Positions 25,431 through 34,118 of a stretch of 64,000 bases of DNA are shown here, piece after piece; positions within the stretch are counted from its first letter, which is position 1; each line of letters opens with the position of its first letter. Source of the DNA: CBDANO01 sp965197665 (GTDB lineage: Bacteria > Chloroflexota > Dehalococcoidia > Lucifugimonadales > UBA3495). The stretch lies in NCBI GenBank assembly GCA_965197665.1, contig CBDANO010000005.1, forward strand, positions 124,001-188,000, given 5' to 3'. The translations under genes were made by a program, and so were the position numbers. The notes beneath the pieces are model-generated. The model was not told where the DNA came from and did not search any database. It saw only the letters and a program-made list of their open reading frames with translations.

Positions 25431-26600
25431 ATGTCTGTCCCCATGACAACAACCCAGACCCATTCCTCCCATTCCCTTAAGCAAGACCCCTTGGAACAGG
25501 TAGGCGAACGCCCCACAAGCAACGGCTTGGGCGGCGGGGCGGCGCTGGAATGCCGCGGCTTGGCCAAGAGATTCGGTGACGTTCAGGCCGTCGAAGAGTT
25601 GGACCTAGCGGTGCACCCCGGCCGAGTGTTGGCGCTCCTGGGACCCAACGGCTGCGGCAAGACGACGACTTTACGCCTCATCGCCGGTTTCGAACAGCCG
25701 GACAAGGGATCAATATCCTTGGCCGGCCGCCCGGTCTGTGAGCCGGGGAGCAGCGTTCCTCCGGAAAAGCGCCGGGTAGGCATGGTATTCCAAGAGGGCG
25801 CGTTGTTTCCGCACCTGACGGTGGAACAAAACGTCGCTTACGGACTACCTAGACGGGCGCGGCGCAACGGTAGAGTTGGGGAAGTGCTCGACTTGGTGGG
25901 CCTGGGCAGCCAGCGGCATCGGATGCCCCACGAGCTCTCCGGAGGCCAGCAGCAGCGAGTCGCTCTGGGGCGGGCGTTGGCGCCGAGACCCGAATTGTTG
26001 CTCTTGGATGAGCCCTTTTCTCATCTGGACCTTCAATTGCGGGCACAAGTGCGGCAGGATGTCTTGGAGATAATCAGAAGCAGCGGCATAGCCACGGTGT
26101 TCGTGACCCATGATCAAGAGGCGGCTCTGTTCATGGGAGATGTTATCGCGCTAATGAATGCGGGCCGCATTGAGCAAATGGGGCCTCCCGAAGAAATTTT
26201 TCACCGGCCCGCCACGCGGTTCGCGGCCCAATTCTTGGGCATGGTCGACTTTCTACCGGCGCGGCGCGACGGCGATTCGCTGGTCACGGATATAGGGTCA
26301 GTGGAGTGGCCCCTTTCGCCGGACCGAGGTCCATCCCATGACCAAGACTCGGAGCTTGAAGTAATGGTCCGCCCGGACTGCTTGGCCTGTTTCCCCTCCG
26401 AAGAAGGACAGGGCGTGATCATCGAGCGGGAGTTCAAGGGCGCCTTCTATCTCTACCGGGTATCGCTTCCGTCGGGCGCCTCGGTCCGCTGTTTGGTGCC
26501 TCATACAAAAGCGTACCCCATTGGGGCGCCGGTTTCGGTCAAGCTCCACGACGGACACCGCCTTCGGCCCTTTCGAAACCAGCGGGCCATTGCTTACTAG
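25431..26600 (+). CDS. Ferric iron ABC transporter ATP-binding protein (FbpC-like)
   Basis: ATPase partner of the divergently encoded permease and binding protein. An N-terminal extension (~40 residues) precedes the NBD: Walker A LLGPNGCGKTTTLR (~residue 70), FQEGALFPHLTVEQN, signature LSGGQQQRVALGRAL, Walker B LLLLDEPFSHLD and VTHDQEAA. A C-terminal TOBE-like regulatory domain (~residues 280-389) follows, as in FbpC/PotA/CysA ATPases. An alternative start is ATG 25443. AGAGGA precedes ATG 25431. Confidence 0.93.
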   Translation: MSVPMTTTQTHSSHSLKQDPLEQVGERPTSNGLGGGAALECRGLAKRFGDVQAVEELDLAVHPGRVLALLGPNGCGKTTTLRLIAGFEQPDKGSISLAGRPVCEPGSSVPPEKRRVGMVFQEGALFPHLTVEQNVAYGLPRRARRNGRVGEVLDLVGLGSQRHRMPHELSGGQQQRVALGRALAPRPELLLLDEPFSHLDLQLRAQVRQDVLEIIRSSGIATVFVTHDQEAALFMGDVIALMNAGRIEQMGPPEEIFHRPATRFAAQFLGMVDFLPARRDGDSLVTDIGSVEWPLSPDRGPSHDQDSELEVMVRPDCLACFPSEEGQGVIIEREFKGAFYLYRVSLPSGASVRCLVPHTKAYPIGAPVSVKLHDGHRLRPFRNQRAIAY

Positions 26601-26673
26601 TCACCCCTAGCCCCGGCCCGTTGCTAATACGGCTTTTTCGATACCTCCAAGTTGCCTTTTCCCCAAAAAGCTG

Positions 26674-26690
26674 TTAATAATCATTATTGA
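26674..26690. promoter_or_regulatory. Fur/DtxR-box-like palindrome upstream of the DtxR-family gene
   Basis: AATAAT-C-ATTATT (26676-26688) is a perfect palindrome whose core ATAATCATTAT matches the centre of the classical Fur box. It lies 50-60 bases upstream of an iron-type regulator gene, consistent with autoregulation. Confidence 0.5.
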
Positions 26691-26737
26691 TCAATTAGTT
26701 CTGAGATAGTACTAGACGAAGCTCATCAGGTTACCCG

Positions 26738-27484
26738 ATGGCTAGAAAGAAAAGAGAGACCGGGCAAGGGGCGGCGCAGGAAGGGGGCCCATCCGACGAG
26801 CGGTTGTCCTCCGGCACCGAGAACTATTTGCTGTGCTTGTATAAGCTCTGGGAAGATTCGCATATTCCGAACATCACCCAGTTGACCGACACCCTCAAGC
26901 AGTTGCCCATCGCCGAGGGTCTGGGCACCTCCGTTCCTTCCGTAGCCGGCATGATCCGGAGGATGCAGCGTCAATCACTGGTGGACATAGGGCCGGATAA
27001 GCGCATCAGGCTGACCAAGAAGGGGTTCGAGGGGGCCGAGGACATTGCCAGGCGGCACCGGTTGGCAGAGTGGTTGGTGGTCCGGTTGTTGGGCATGGAG
27101 CTATACCAAGCCCATAACGAGGCCCACCGGCTGGAACACGGCATGTCCAAGGAGTTCGAGGAGAAGTTGGTGGAACGCTTGGGTCATCCCAAGCGGTCAC
27201 CTTTTGGGCGGCCCATTCCAGGCTCGGGTGCTCCCCGAATGTCCACCAACACGGTAACACTGGACGCCGCCGCGCCCGAGGTCACCTACGTGGTAGACCG
27301 GGTGCCCGAAGAAGACGTCAAGCTGCTGCGGTTTCTAACGGAGTCGAGGATCGTTCCCGACAACGAAATAACGGTCTTGGAGGCCGCGCCATACCTGGGG
27401 GTCTTGAGAGTAGCCACTCAGCAGGACCAAGTATCTCTGGGTTATAACGTGGCCAGGCAGATTTTCATCCGCGCCTTGGACTAG
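26738..27484 (+). CDS. DtxR/MntR family metal-dependent regulator
   Basis: Winged-helix repressor of metal uptake. After a basic N-terminus, residues ~20-90 hold the helix-turn-helix (SVPSVAGMIRRMQRQSLVDIG...IRLTKKG). The dimerisation/metal domain shows RRHRLAEWLVVRLLG and AHNEAHRLEHGMS, giving the His, Glu, His and E-H ligands; the residue equivalent to Cys102 of DtxR is His, as in MntR-like members. PFGRPIPG corresponds to the usual CPHGNPIPG with the Cys and His lost. A C-terminal FeoA/SH3-like domain follows. Probable regulator of the adjacent iron system. ATG 26738 has no strong ribosome site. Confidence 0.88.
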   Translation: MARKKRETGQGAAQEGGPSDERLSSGTENYLLCLYKLWEDSHIPNITQLTDTLKQLPIAEGLGTSVPSVAGMIRRMQRQSLVDIGPDKRIRLTKKGFEGAEDIARRHRLAEWLVVRLLGMELYQAHNEAHRLEHGMSKEFEEKLVERLGHPKRSPFGRPIPGSGAPRMSTNTVTLDAAAPEVTYVVDRVPEEDVKLLRFLTESRIVPDNEITVLEAAPYLGVLRVATQQDQVSLGYNVARQIFIRALD

Positions 27485-27569
27485 AGCCAAACGCCTCTTT
27501 TCCGCCGCTTGAAGAAAGGGGATGATTGGGCTGGCCAGCTGAGAGCCAGGGGGTTGTCAACAGGCCCGG

Positions 27570-28595
27570 TCACTCCCTGAACAGTCTCCGGGAGGCGGCC
27601 TCGCGAAGCGCCGCGTTCACTTCTATAACCGGAGGGCCGTCGCGCCGGACCGCTACCTCCAGTTGCTGGCCGGGGTTTACGGAAAAAGCCCGCTCTCCGT
27701 CCAGCGCCACGGTGTAGTGACGCCGTTCCACCGCCACTCGTTCGCCGTCCGGCAAGCGCCTCCAAGAGTCTATGGCGACCCGGTCTACCACGCCGGGAGC
27801 GATAGGCGCAACGACGATGGCGCTATCCGGGGTGTTTGCCGATTCGAAGTTGCTTTGCCCTTGCCCGTTAGGACCGGCTACGCGGTAATGAAGACCGCCG
27901 TCGTCGGCCATGGATACCGCCTCCAGCTGAGCGCCGATAGAAGAAAGACCTATGGACGCCGGCTCCGCCCGGGTTAGGAAGACCTCGTGGATGGTGTTTA
28001 TGTCCCAGATAGCCCGGGTGGCCACGAAACGTTCCCGAGACAGAGCAACGTCTACCAAGGCCATCTCACGGTAATCGCCGTCCACGTAAACCGCCAGCGT
28101 CTTGCTTGACGTAGAGACCCGCTCCAGGTCCAGCAAGCCGCGGGCCACCAGCCCGGCGGCCAGGCCGGCCAGAGTGCCCTCGACCATCGCGGGAAAAGCG
28201 TTGTTGGTGCCGGTGGAGATGGCCACCATGGGAATGGTTGCGCATCCTCTGACCACGGCCCGGTTGGTGCCGTCGCCGCCCAAGGTTACGATGCACCCTA
28301 CGTCCATTTCCCCCATCATGGCAGCGGCCCGGACCGTGTCGTCTTCGCTGTAGTGGACCGGCATCTTCAGCAGGTCCAACTCCAGGGATAGTTGAGGGTC
28401 GTCTCCGGCCCGTTCGGCCAACCGGGAGCTGTCGGGCATCGCTATGATGCGCTGGACGCCGGAAGCTTGGAGACCCAGGAGTACCCTGCGCAGGACGTTT
28501 ACTTTTTCCCAGTCGGGGACAACCCGGCCTTGGGCCACCAAGCGCCGGATGTCCTTGCTGGCCGCCGGGTTGGCAATAACTCCTACCAACGGCAA
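27570..28595 (-). CDS. ATP-NAD kinase-like (AcoX-type) protein
   Basis: A 341-aa member of the NAD-kinase/diacylglycerol-kinase fold. VGVIANPAASKDIRRL at the start, the core nucleotide motif TLGGDGTNRAV (GGDGT) and MVAISTGTNNAFP mirror the GGDGT and the second conserved Gly/Asn motif of the family. The extended middle region and the opening resemble AcoX, a protein associated with acetoin catabolic operons but of unproved function. The start is TTG 28595 behind GGGAGGTG. No acetoin dehydrogenase genes are in view, so the annotation stays at family level. Confidence 0.82.
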   Translation of the reverse strand: MPLVGVIANPAASKDIRRLVAQGRVVPDWEKVNVLRRVLLGLQASGVQRIIAMPDSSRLAERAGDDPQLSLELDLLKMPVHYSEDDTVRAAAMMGEMDVGCIVTLGGDGTNRAVVRGCATIPMVAISTGTNNAFPAMVEGTLAGLAAGLVARGLLDLERVSTSSKTLAVYVDGDYREMALVDVALSRERFVATRAIWDINTIHEVFLTRAEPASIGLSSIGAQLEAVSMADDGGLHYRVAGPNGQGQSNFESANTPDSAIVVAPIAPGVVDRVAIDSWRRLPDGERVAVERRHYTVALDGERAFSVNPGQQLEVAVRRDGPPVIEVNAALREAASRRLFRE

Positions 28596-28766
28596 AGGGC
28601 ACCTCCCGGAATGAGTTTAGGGATAGGATAGTCGTGTCGCAATGTGACGCCGCGGCTGTTAGAATTGGCTGCGCCGGTACGAGTTGAACCTCTGTTCGGC
28701 TAAGACGAGCGGGATTTTAGCCAGTGCGGAGTACGCCGTCAATCCGGAGTCCCGGAGGTAGTTGAC

Positions 28767-30182
28767 ATGGAAGCGGAACTGAGTTTTGCCTCGGCGATGG
28801 ATATAGCGGAGTCAATCCGGTCGAAGAAGGTGTCGGTCCCGGAGCTCACCGAGATGTTCTTCCGCCGCATCGACGAGCTTAATCCCAAACTGAATGCCTA
28901 CTTGGCCCTGTGCCCGGACCAAGCGATGGAACAGTCCAAGGCCGCCCAAGACTCGGTGCAGCGGGGCGGCCCATTGGGACCGCTTCATGGAGTCCCCATC
29001 TCCATCAAGGACCTGGAGGTAACCAAAGACGTACCCTCGACAATGGGGTCCTATCTATTTCGAGACCGGATTCCCGATGTTGATTCGGTAGTCGTCGAGC
29101 GTGTACGGCAGGCCGGGGCCATAATCCTGGGCAAGACCAACACCCCGGAGTTCGGCCAGTCCGGCACCACGGAGAATAAGCTAGGCGGCCCGTGCCGGAA
29201 CCCGTGGAACCCGGAACGAACTCCCGGCGGCTCCAGTGGAGGCGCCGCCTCCGCCCTAGCGGCCGGCCTTGGCCCGCTGGCTGTGGGCAGCGACGGCGGC
29301 GGATCGATCCGCATTCCGGCCAGCTTCAGCGGGGTATTCGGCATCAAACCGTCCCAAGGCAGGGTGCCGAGGTACGGCGGCTACGGCCGGCCGGCGGCCA
29401 ACTACTTTTCCCAGTCCGGCCCAATGTCGCGCACCGTCGCCGACACGGCGCTGCTGCTGCAAGTCTTGGCCGGCCAAGACTTCAGAGACCCCACTTCGAT
29501 GCGCGAGGCTCTGCCGGACTGCTTAGCGAATTTGAACGGCGGCGTCCAGGGGTGGCGCATCGCTTGGAGCGCCGACATGGGCTACGCGGCAGTGGACCCG
29601 GAAGTGATAAGCGTCGCCGGGCAGGCCGCAAGGGTGTTCGAGGAGTTGGGCGCTACCGTGGAAGAGCCCGAGTTGGTAATCGATAACCCCTTCCCGGCGT
29701 TCTGGGACCTGTTTGCTACCGGTACCTATACTTCCTACGGCCACCTGTTGGACGATCACCGGGACGAGTTCAGCGACTACGCGCTGCGCTCTATAGAACA
29801 CGGTGCAGGGGTTACCGGCGCGGATATGTCCCGGGCCATGTTGAGATTGGACCAACTGCGGCGGCAAATGGAGGTCTTCTTCGACGACTACGACCTGCTA
29901 CTGACGCCAACCATGGCGGTGCCGGCCTTTCCCATCGAGCAGCGGCCCACCGTCATCGCCGGGCGGGAGGTGGACCCATTTTGGGGCTACCTGCCCTTCA
30001 CTTTCCCGATAAACATGACGGGGCAGACCGCGTCCAGCGTGCCCTGCGGGTTTTCGGCGGAGGGTATGCCCATCGGACTACACCTCATCGGCCCCCGCGG
30101 GTCCGAGGCCAAGGTGCTGCAAGCTTCAGCGGCTTTCGAACAGGCCAGGCCCTGGAGTGACAAGCGGCCGCCCGTGTCCTGA
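28767..30182 (+). CDS. Amidase (amidase signature family)
   Basis: Hydrolase of the amidase-signature superfamily (GatA-like fold). The catalytic Ser-cisSer-Lys triad is visible: Lys in GVPISIKDLE, cis-Ser in TPGGSSGGAASALA and the nucleophile Ser in GSDGGGSIRIPASFSGVFG. Length 471 aa is normal. GGAGGTAG precedes ATG 28767. It is not next to gatB/gatC and the C-terminal half differs from GatA, so it is probably a catabolic amidase or carbamoyl hydrolase; substrate unknown. Confidence 0.93.
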   Translation: MEAELSFASAMDIAESIRSKKVSVPELTEMFFRRIDELNPKLNAYLALCPDQAMEQSKAAQDSVQRGGPLGPLHGVPISIKDLEVTKDVPSTMGSYLFRDRIPDVDSVVVERVRQAGAIILGKTNTPEFGQSGTTENKLGGPCRNPWNPERTPGGSSGGAASALAAGLGPLAVGSDGGGSIRIPASFSGVFGIKPSQGRVPRYGGYGRPAANYFSQSGPMSRTVADTALLLQVLAGQDFRDPTSMREALPDCLANLNGGVQGWRIAWSADMGYAAVDPEVISVAGQAARVFEELGATVEEPELVIDNPFPAFWDLFATGTYTSYGHLLDDHRDEFSDYALRSIEHGAGVTGADMSRAMLRLDQLRRQMEVFFDDYDLLLTPTMAVPAFPIEQRPTVIAGREVDPFWGYLPFTFPINMTGQTASSVPCGFSAEGMPIGLHLIGPRGSEAKVLQASAAFEQARPWSDKRPPVS

Positions 30183-30239
30183 ACTGCCCGTGTCTTGAAT
30201 TGGACGAGGGCCGCGGCCCTCCATTCACCAACCTGGCCG

Positions 30240-30899
30240 CTAGCCCTGGAAGATCCTTTTCCAAACACCCGGCGAGCCGGGGGCGTGCCGCATCAGCGAG
30301 CGCATCCGCTCGTTGCTGGGGTCGCTGTCCCGCTGGGTGGACCACTCCCCGCTTTCCGGGACCTTTTCGTTCTCCAACTCGTACATCACGGCATACTTAG
30401 GCTCGCCGTCGACGGCTTGCCAGCGCCGGGCCATGATACACCCGGGAACCTTTTCGTAGTTGGCGGTGTAGACGTTGTTGTACCAATCGTTCCATTCATC
30501 CTCGTGTTCCTCCGGGACGGCCATGCGCCCAATCTGGAGGACCGGGGCCATACCGCTGGCGGCCAACTCCGAGGTCAGGGTACCGGGACGGATCATCCGG
30601 TAACCGTTCTTTATGAAGTTCTGCCCAATAACGATCGGACTGGCCCGCTTGGCCCAATCCGTGAATGAGCGGTGGTTGAAAGCGTAGCTGTCCAGCACGG
30701 CCACGTCTTCCAATTCGTAGCAGGCCAGGTACTTGGGGCCGCTCTTTACCGCCTCATACCGGGCGGCGTTCAGTATGCCGGGTATGGACAGAAGCTCGGG
30801 GATGTGCTCTTCGTTGTACCATTGGTTGAAGTCGTCTTCTTTGTCGGCGGGTACGTCGGTCCAGACCGCCAGAAGCCCCGTCCCTCTCTTGTTAGCCAT
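30240..30899 (-). CDS. Two-domain dimeric alpha/beta-barrel (EthD/DUF4286-like) protein
   Basis: The 219-aa product repeats a ferredoxin-like barrel: WTDVPADKEDDFNQWYNEEHIPELLSIPG in the first half and VPEEHEDEWNDWYNNVYTANYEKVPG in the second. The W-Y-N-EH-P pattern is typical of EthD-like/dimeric alpha-beta barrel proteins, some of which are monooxygenases or isomerases, most uncharacterised. ATG 30899 (MANKRG) follows GAGAGG and is preferred to upstream starts. It lies at the downstream end of the minus-strand CoA-transferase cluster; a single-domain relative is encoded at 43473. Confidence 0.75.
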   Translation of the reverse strand: MANKRGTGLLAVWTDVPADKEDDFNQWYNEEHIPELLSIPGILNAARYEAVKSGPKYLACYELEDVAVLDSYAFNHRSFTDWAKRASPIVIGQNFIKNGYRMIRPGTLTSELAASGMAPVLQIGRMAVPEEHEDEWNDWYNNVYTANYEKVPGCIMARRWQAVDGEPKYAVMYELENEKVPESGEWSTQRDSDPSNERMRSLMRHAPGSPGVWKRIFQG

Positions 30900-31053
30900 A
30901 CTTCTACCTCTCGTTTTGGATGACCCCATGATACCCAAGAAACGGGTCCGCGAGAAGTGCCTCGCGCGCCACCGGCCCGGAGCCCGGCAAACCGGTTGAC
31001 CAACCCGGGGCGCGAGGTCAACCGCTGACGGGTTGTGCCCGGCGCTTTACAGG

Positions 31054-32298
31054 CTACCAAACGACGCGAGCATTCTCCAAAGCCGTCACTTCACCGGCGT
31101 TCAGCCCCAACAGTCCGTGCAACACTTCCATGTTGTGCTCCCCGAGGTTGGGCGTCCAACGGTCCACGACAGCGGGAGTGTGAGAGAATCGCCACGGCGG
31201 CGTCACGGCTCTGACCTCTCCTTTCTCGGGGTGCTCGACGGTAGGAAAGGCGTTCCGGGCCAAGAGATGGGGGTCGCCGGCGAGTTGGTCGGCAGACAAA
31301 GAGGGGAACGCCGCCACTCCTTCTTCTTGCAGAATTAGAGTTGCTTGCCACGGGGTCAACCCGCGGGTCCACTCTTCCAAACGGCGGTCCATCTCATCTT
31401 GGTTGAGCAAGCGTTGGTAGCCGTCGCCAAACCGGTGGGAATCGGCCCAAGACGGGTTGCCCAAGGCCCGCCGCAATCCGCGCCACTCTTCGTCCGAGGC
31501 CACCGAGATGCTTACCCAGGCGTCCTCCCCTGCACACGGGTAAAGGCCCTGGGGCGACCAGACGCTGTCCCGGTTTCCTTGCCGCCGGGCTTCCCGGCCG
31601 TTCATCGCGTAGTCCAACAGGGCCGGGCCGATGAATGCCGCAGCCAAGTCCCGCACCGACGCGTCGACCCGCCGGCCCGGGGGCGGGAATCCCGGCCCGT
31701 CTCTGGCAGGTGCCGGACCGAGGGACTTGCCGCACAGGGCGGCGACGGCGCAAAAAGCGGCCAACATGCCTCCGGTGTGGTCCATTGCGTGGCGGAGCTC
31801 CACCGGGGGCGCATCGGCGTAGCCGGTCAAGTGCCCCAATCCGCCTAGAGCGGAGAACATGGGCGCGTAGCCGGCGTAGCCTCGCTCCGGCCCGGTCTGA
31901 CCGTTGGAAGACAGGGACACCGGTATGACGTCCGGGTTGAGTCGGCGGAGCCGGGCATAGCCCAAGCCCAAACGGTCCATCACGCCGGGGCGAAAGTTTT
32001 CCAGCACCACGTCGCTCAGCCGTACCAGTTCCAGGCCCAGTTCGACCGCCCTGGGTTCTTTAAGGTTTAGGCAGACGGACAACTTGTTGGCGTTGACTTG
32101 CTCGAAGCTCGAAGGAGGCTTGCCGTACATGGTATGGGGGCGGCGAGTAATGTCCAGCCGAGCGGCGCTCTCTATCTTGATTACTTGAGCGCCCAACTCG
32201 GCCAACATCAGCCCGGCGAAGGGTCCGGCGGCGTGGACCGAAAAGTCGACCACGCGGACGCCGGAAAGGGGCCCCGGAGAAGGCGATTCATCCTTCAT
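31054..32298 (-). CDS. CaiB/BaiF family III CoA-transferase (1)
   Basis: Family III CoA-transferases move CoA between organic acids through an aspartyl-CoA anhydride. The 414-aa protein shows SGVRVVDFSVHAAGPFAGLMLAELGAQVIKIE at the N-terminus, VVLENFRPGVMDRLGLGY, PVSLSSNGQTGP and the C-terminal LGEHNMEVLHGLLGL. AMDHTGG holds the presumed catalytic Asp. Start ATG 32298. It is the most downstream of five CoA-transferase genes in this strand; the next upstream gene ends 11 bases away, so they are probably co-transcribed. Substrate unknown. Confidence 0.92.
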   Translation of the reverse strand: MKDESPSPGPLSGVRVVDFSVHAAGPFAGLMLAELGAQVIKIESAARLDITRRPHTMYGKPPSSFEQVNANKLSVCLNLKEPRAVELGLELVRLSDVVLENFRPGVMDRLGLGYARLRRLNPDVIPVSLSSNGQTGPERGYAGYAPMFSALGGLGHLTGYADAPPVELRHAMDHTGGMLAAFCAVAALCGKSLGPAPARDGPGFPPPGRRVDASVRDLAAAFIGPALLDYAMNGREARRQGNRDSVWSPQGLYPCAGEDAWVSISVASDEEWRGLRRALGNPSWADSHRFGDGYQRLLNQDEMDRRLEEWTRGLTPWQATLILQEEGVAAFPSLSADQLAGDPHLLARNAFPTVEHPEKGEVRAVTPPWRFSHTPAVVDRWTPNLGEHNMEVLHGLLGLNAGEVTALENARVVW

Positions 32299-32309
32299 TA
32301 GTCACCCCG

Positions 32310-33599
32310 TCAAACAACTCCGGCCCGCCCCAGGTCGGCGATGTCGGCCGGGGAGAAGCCCAGTTGTCCGTACACCTCCCGGTTATGCTCGCCCAGCAGC
32401 GGGGCCCGTTGCAAACTTTCCGGGCTGTCACCGAACCTGAAGGGTAGGCCGGGGTATTCGTAACGGCCGGCTTCAGGATGGTCGACCGGGGTGAAGAATC
32501 CCCGGTCCCGTTGCTGGCGGCTGTGAAAAACCTCGGCGGGCGTGAAGTAGGGCACTACGGGAACGCCGTGGGCTTGGCCCTGCTCGTAGAGCCACTCTTT
32601 AGTGTGCTCCTTGGACCACTCTCGCAGCCTTTGGTTTATTTCGAGACCGTATTTGGAAGGTTCCTGAAATCTCTCCGGAGCAGCCCAATCGGGATGGCCC
32701 AAGAGTTCGGCCAGTCCTTCCCACTGGCGAGGTTCCAAGGTTAGCAACTCGACGTAGCCGTCCCGGGCCGGCAATACGCCGCCAACCCGGAAGAACCGGG
32801 AAAAGCGGTCCTCGACGATTCCCTCGGATGCCAGCCGCTGCATGGGCAAATAGCCCACGGCCAACTGGACTTCCTGCAATGAGCAGTCTATTCCCTGGCC
32901 GGCCGCTCCCGAATTGCGGGAGTATACCGCCGCCAGTATTCCCAACGCCGCGGCCAACCCTCCCTGGTAATCGCCCATACAGCCGCCGGCGACTATCGGC
33001 GCCCGGTCGGGAAAGGTATCCAGGGCGAGGCCGTTGGGGAGCAAGTAGCCTTCGCCGCCCCCGTGGAAGACGTTGACGTGGCGGGCCCGGAAGTCCGCGT
33101 AGGGGCCGGATTCTCCAAAGGGAGTCACCGAGCTCACGATCAAGTGAGGGTGGGCCTAGGTCAGAATTTCCCGGGTCAAGCCGAGTCTGCGGGCTTTAGA
33201 AGGCTGCGCGTCGTGGACTAATACGTCGGCCCGGCCGGCCAACTCGTTGAGGAGAAGCCGGCCTTGGCGGTCCTCCAAGTCCAAGGTGATGCTTTTCTTG
33301 CCGGTGTTGAGATAGAGGAACAGGCCGCTGCGTTCGGGATGGGGAACGTCCCCGGGAAATGGGCCGCGGCGGCGTGAAGGGTCGCCATGTTGCAGCGGCT
33401 CGACCTTGATAACCTCAGCGCCCAAGCACGCGAGGAGCTTGCCGCAAAAGGGGCCTGCCACCAAGCCGGCGACTTCCAGGACCCGCAACCCATCCAGAAC
33501 GAGAGGTCCTTGAGAAGAGTCTGAGGGGCTAATTTGGCTGCTCAGCGGGGGCCTATGTCGCTCGTTCTCACCCGGTGAACAGGTCAAAGATGTTCCCAA
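32310..33599 (-). pseudogene. CaiB/BaiF family III CoA-transferase (2), interrupted by an in-frame TAG
   Basis: Two collinear pieces in one frame read as a single CoA-transferase except for a TAG at complement 33156-33158. The N-terminal piece has LDGLRVLEVAGLVAGPFCGKLL and VLVHDAQPSKARRLGL; the other resumes AHPHLIVSSVTPFGESGPYADF, exactly where relatives read ...NPRLVMASITPFG. The C-terminal part keeps the catalytic Asp (CMGDYQGG) and ends LLGEHNREVYGQLG. A single base change would make it whole. Whether the protein is made by readthrough, dead, or mis-sequenced cannot be settled here. The exact start is uncertain; ATG/GTG near 33599 overlaps the end of the zinc-ribbon gene. Confidence 0.85.
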
Positions 33600-33777
33600 G
33601 GGCGCTGCTATCGGCTTTGTAGATCTCAGTGTACTTGCACCGGGTACAAGTCACCGTGGTGAACTTGCGGCTTTGAACGTCGAATATCTTGGATAGAAAG
33701 CCGCCGGTAGCCCGGAATTCGCTGGTCTCGTACTCACTGCCGGCGCATTTGGAGCAGTGGAATGTCGAAGTAACCAT
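33568..33777 (-). CDS. Small zinc-ribbon protein
   Basis: The 69-aa product MVTSTFHCSKCAGSEYET...VTCTRCKYTEIYK contains two CxxC pairs (CSKC and CTRC) spaced ~35 residues apart, the form of a nucleic-acid-binding or structural zinc ribbon. The ATG at 33777 follows GAAGGAGAAA. The C-terminus ends in an acidic/hydrophobic tail (GNIFDLFTG). It precedes, and slightly overlaps, the interrupted CoA-transferase. In related bacteria such proteins accompany OB-fold proteins of acyl-CoA metabolism, but no such partner adjoins it. Confidence 0.78.
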   Translation of the reverse strand: MVTSTFHCSKCAGSEYETSEFRATGGFLSKIFDVQSRKFTTVTCTRCKYTEIYKADSSALGNIFDLFTG

Positions 33778-33836
33778 CGCAGTTTCTCCTTCAGAAGACG
33801 TGCCTAGAAGAATCGCCGTTGTCCATAATACCATCA

Positions 33837-33890
33837 AGAGGACAACGGGAAGAGGACAACGGGAAGAGGACAACGGGAAGAGGACAACGG
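33837..33890. repeat. 14-bp tandem repeat, 3.9 copies
   Basis: AGAGGACAACGGGA is repeated at 33837, 33851, 33865 and (12 bases) 33879. The copies are identical, which indicates recent slippage. It lies just upstream of the zinc-ribbon gene, so copy number could affect its promoter. Confidence 0.9.
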
Positions 33891-33979
33891 CGGGCGTAAT
33901 TATTCAGCCTTCTTGGGGTGAACCGTAATGGGCACCGGACTTGTTGGTGCCATGAAGATGGGGGTCATCCTTGGGGGCG

Positions 33980-33998
33980 GGCCGGTTTCAAACCGGCC
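33980..33998. repeat. Dispersed palindrome R2, copy 2
   Basis: GGCCGGTTT (33980-33988) and AAACCGGCC (33990-33998), flanked by CCCCTACA on the right; it is the reverse of the copy at 7245. Confidence 0.8.
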
Positions 33999-34062
33999 CC
34001 TACACGTGCAATTACCACTACGGGACGGTTGCGCCGGTTCGTTTTAGCCGCCCCGGGAATCG

Positions 34063-34105
34063 CCCTCACCCTCTCTCGGTGGGAGAGGGGATTTTTCAAC
34101 ACCCA
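34063..34105 (-). repeat. Dispersed repeat R1, copy 3
   Basis: On the minus strand: GGGTGTTGAAAAAT, then CCCCTCTCCC with GAGAGAGGG, then TGAGGG. It lies at the 3' end of the MaoC-like gene. Confidence 0.75.
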
Positions 34106-34118
34106 TTTAGAGTTTGAG

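Noticed and set aside
33156..33158. Pyrrolysine reading of the TAG in the CoA-transferase
   Set aside because: No pyl genes are visible, relatives have ordinary residues at this position, and a single base change is a simpler explanation.
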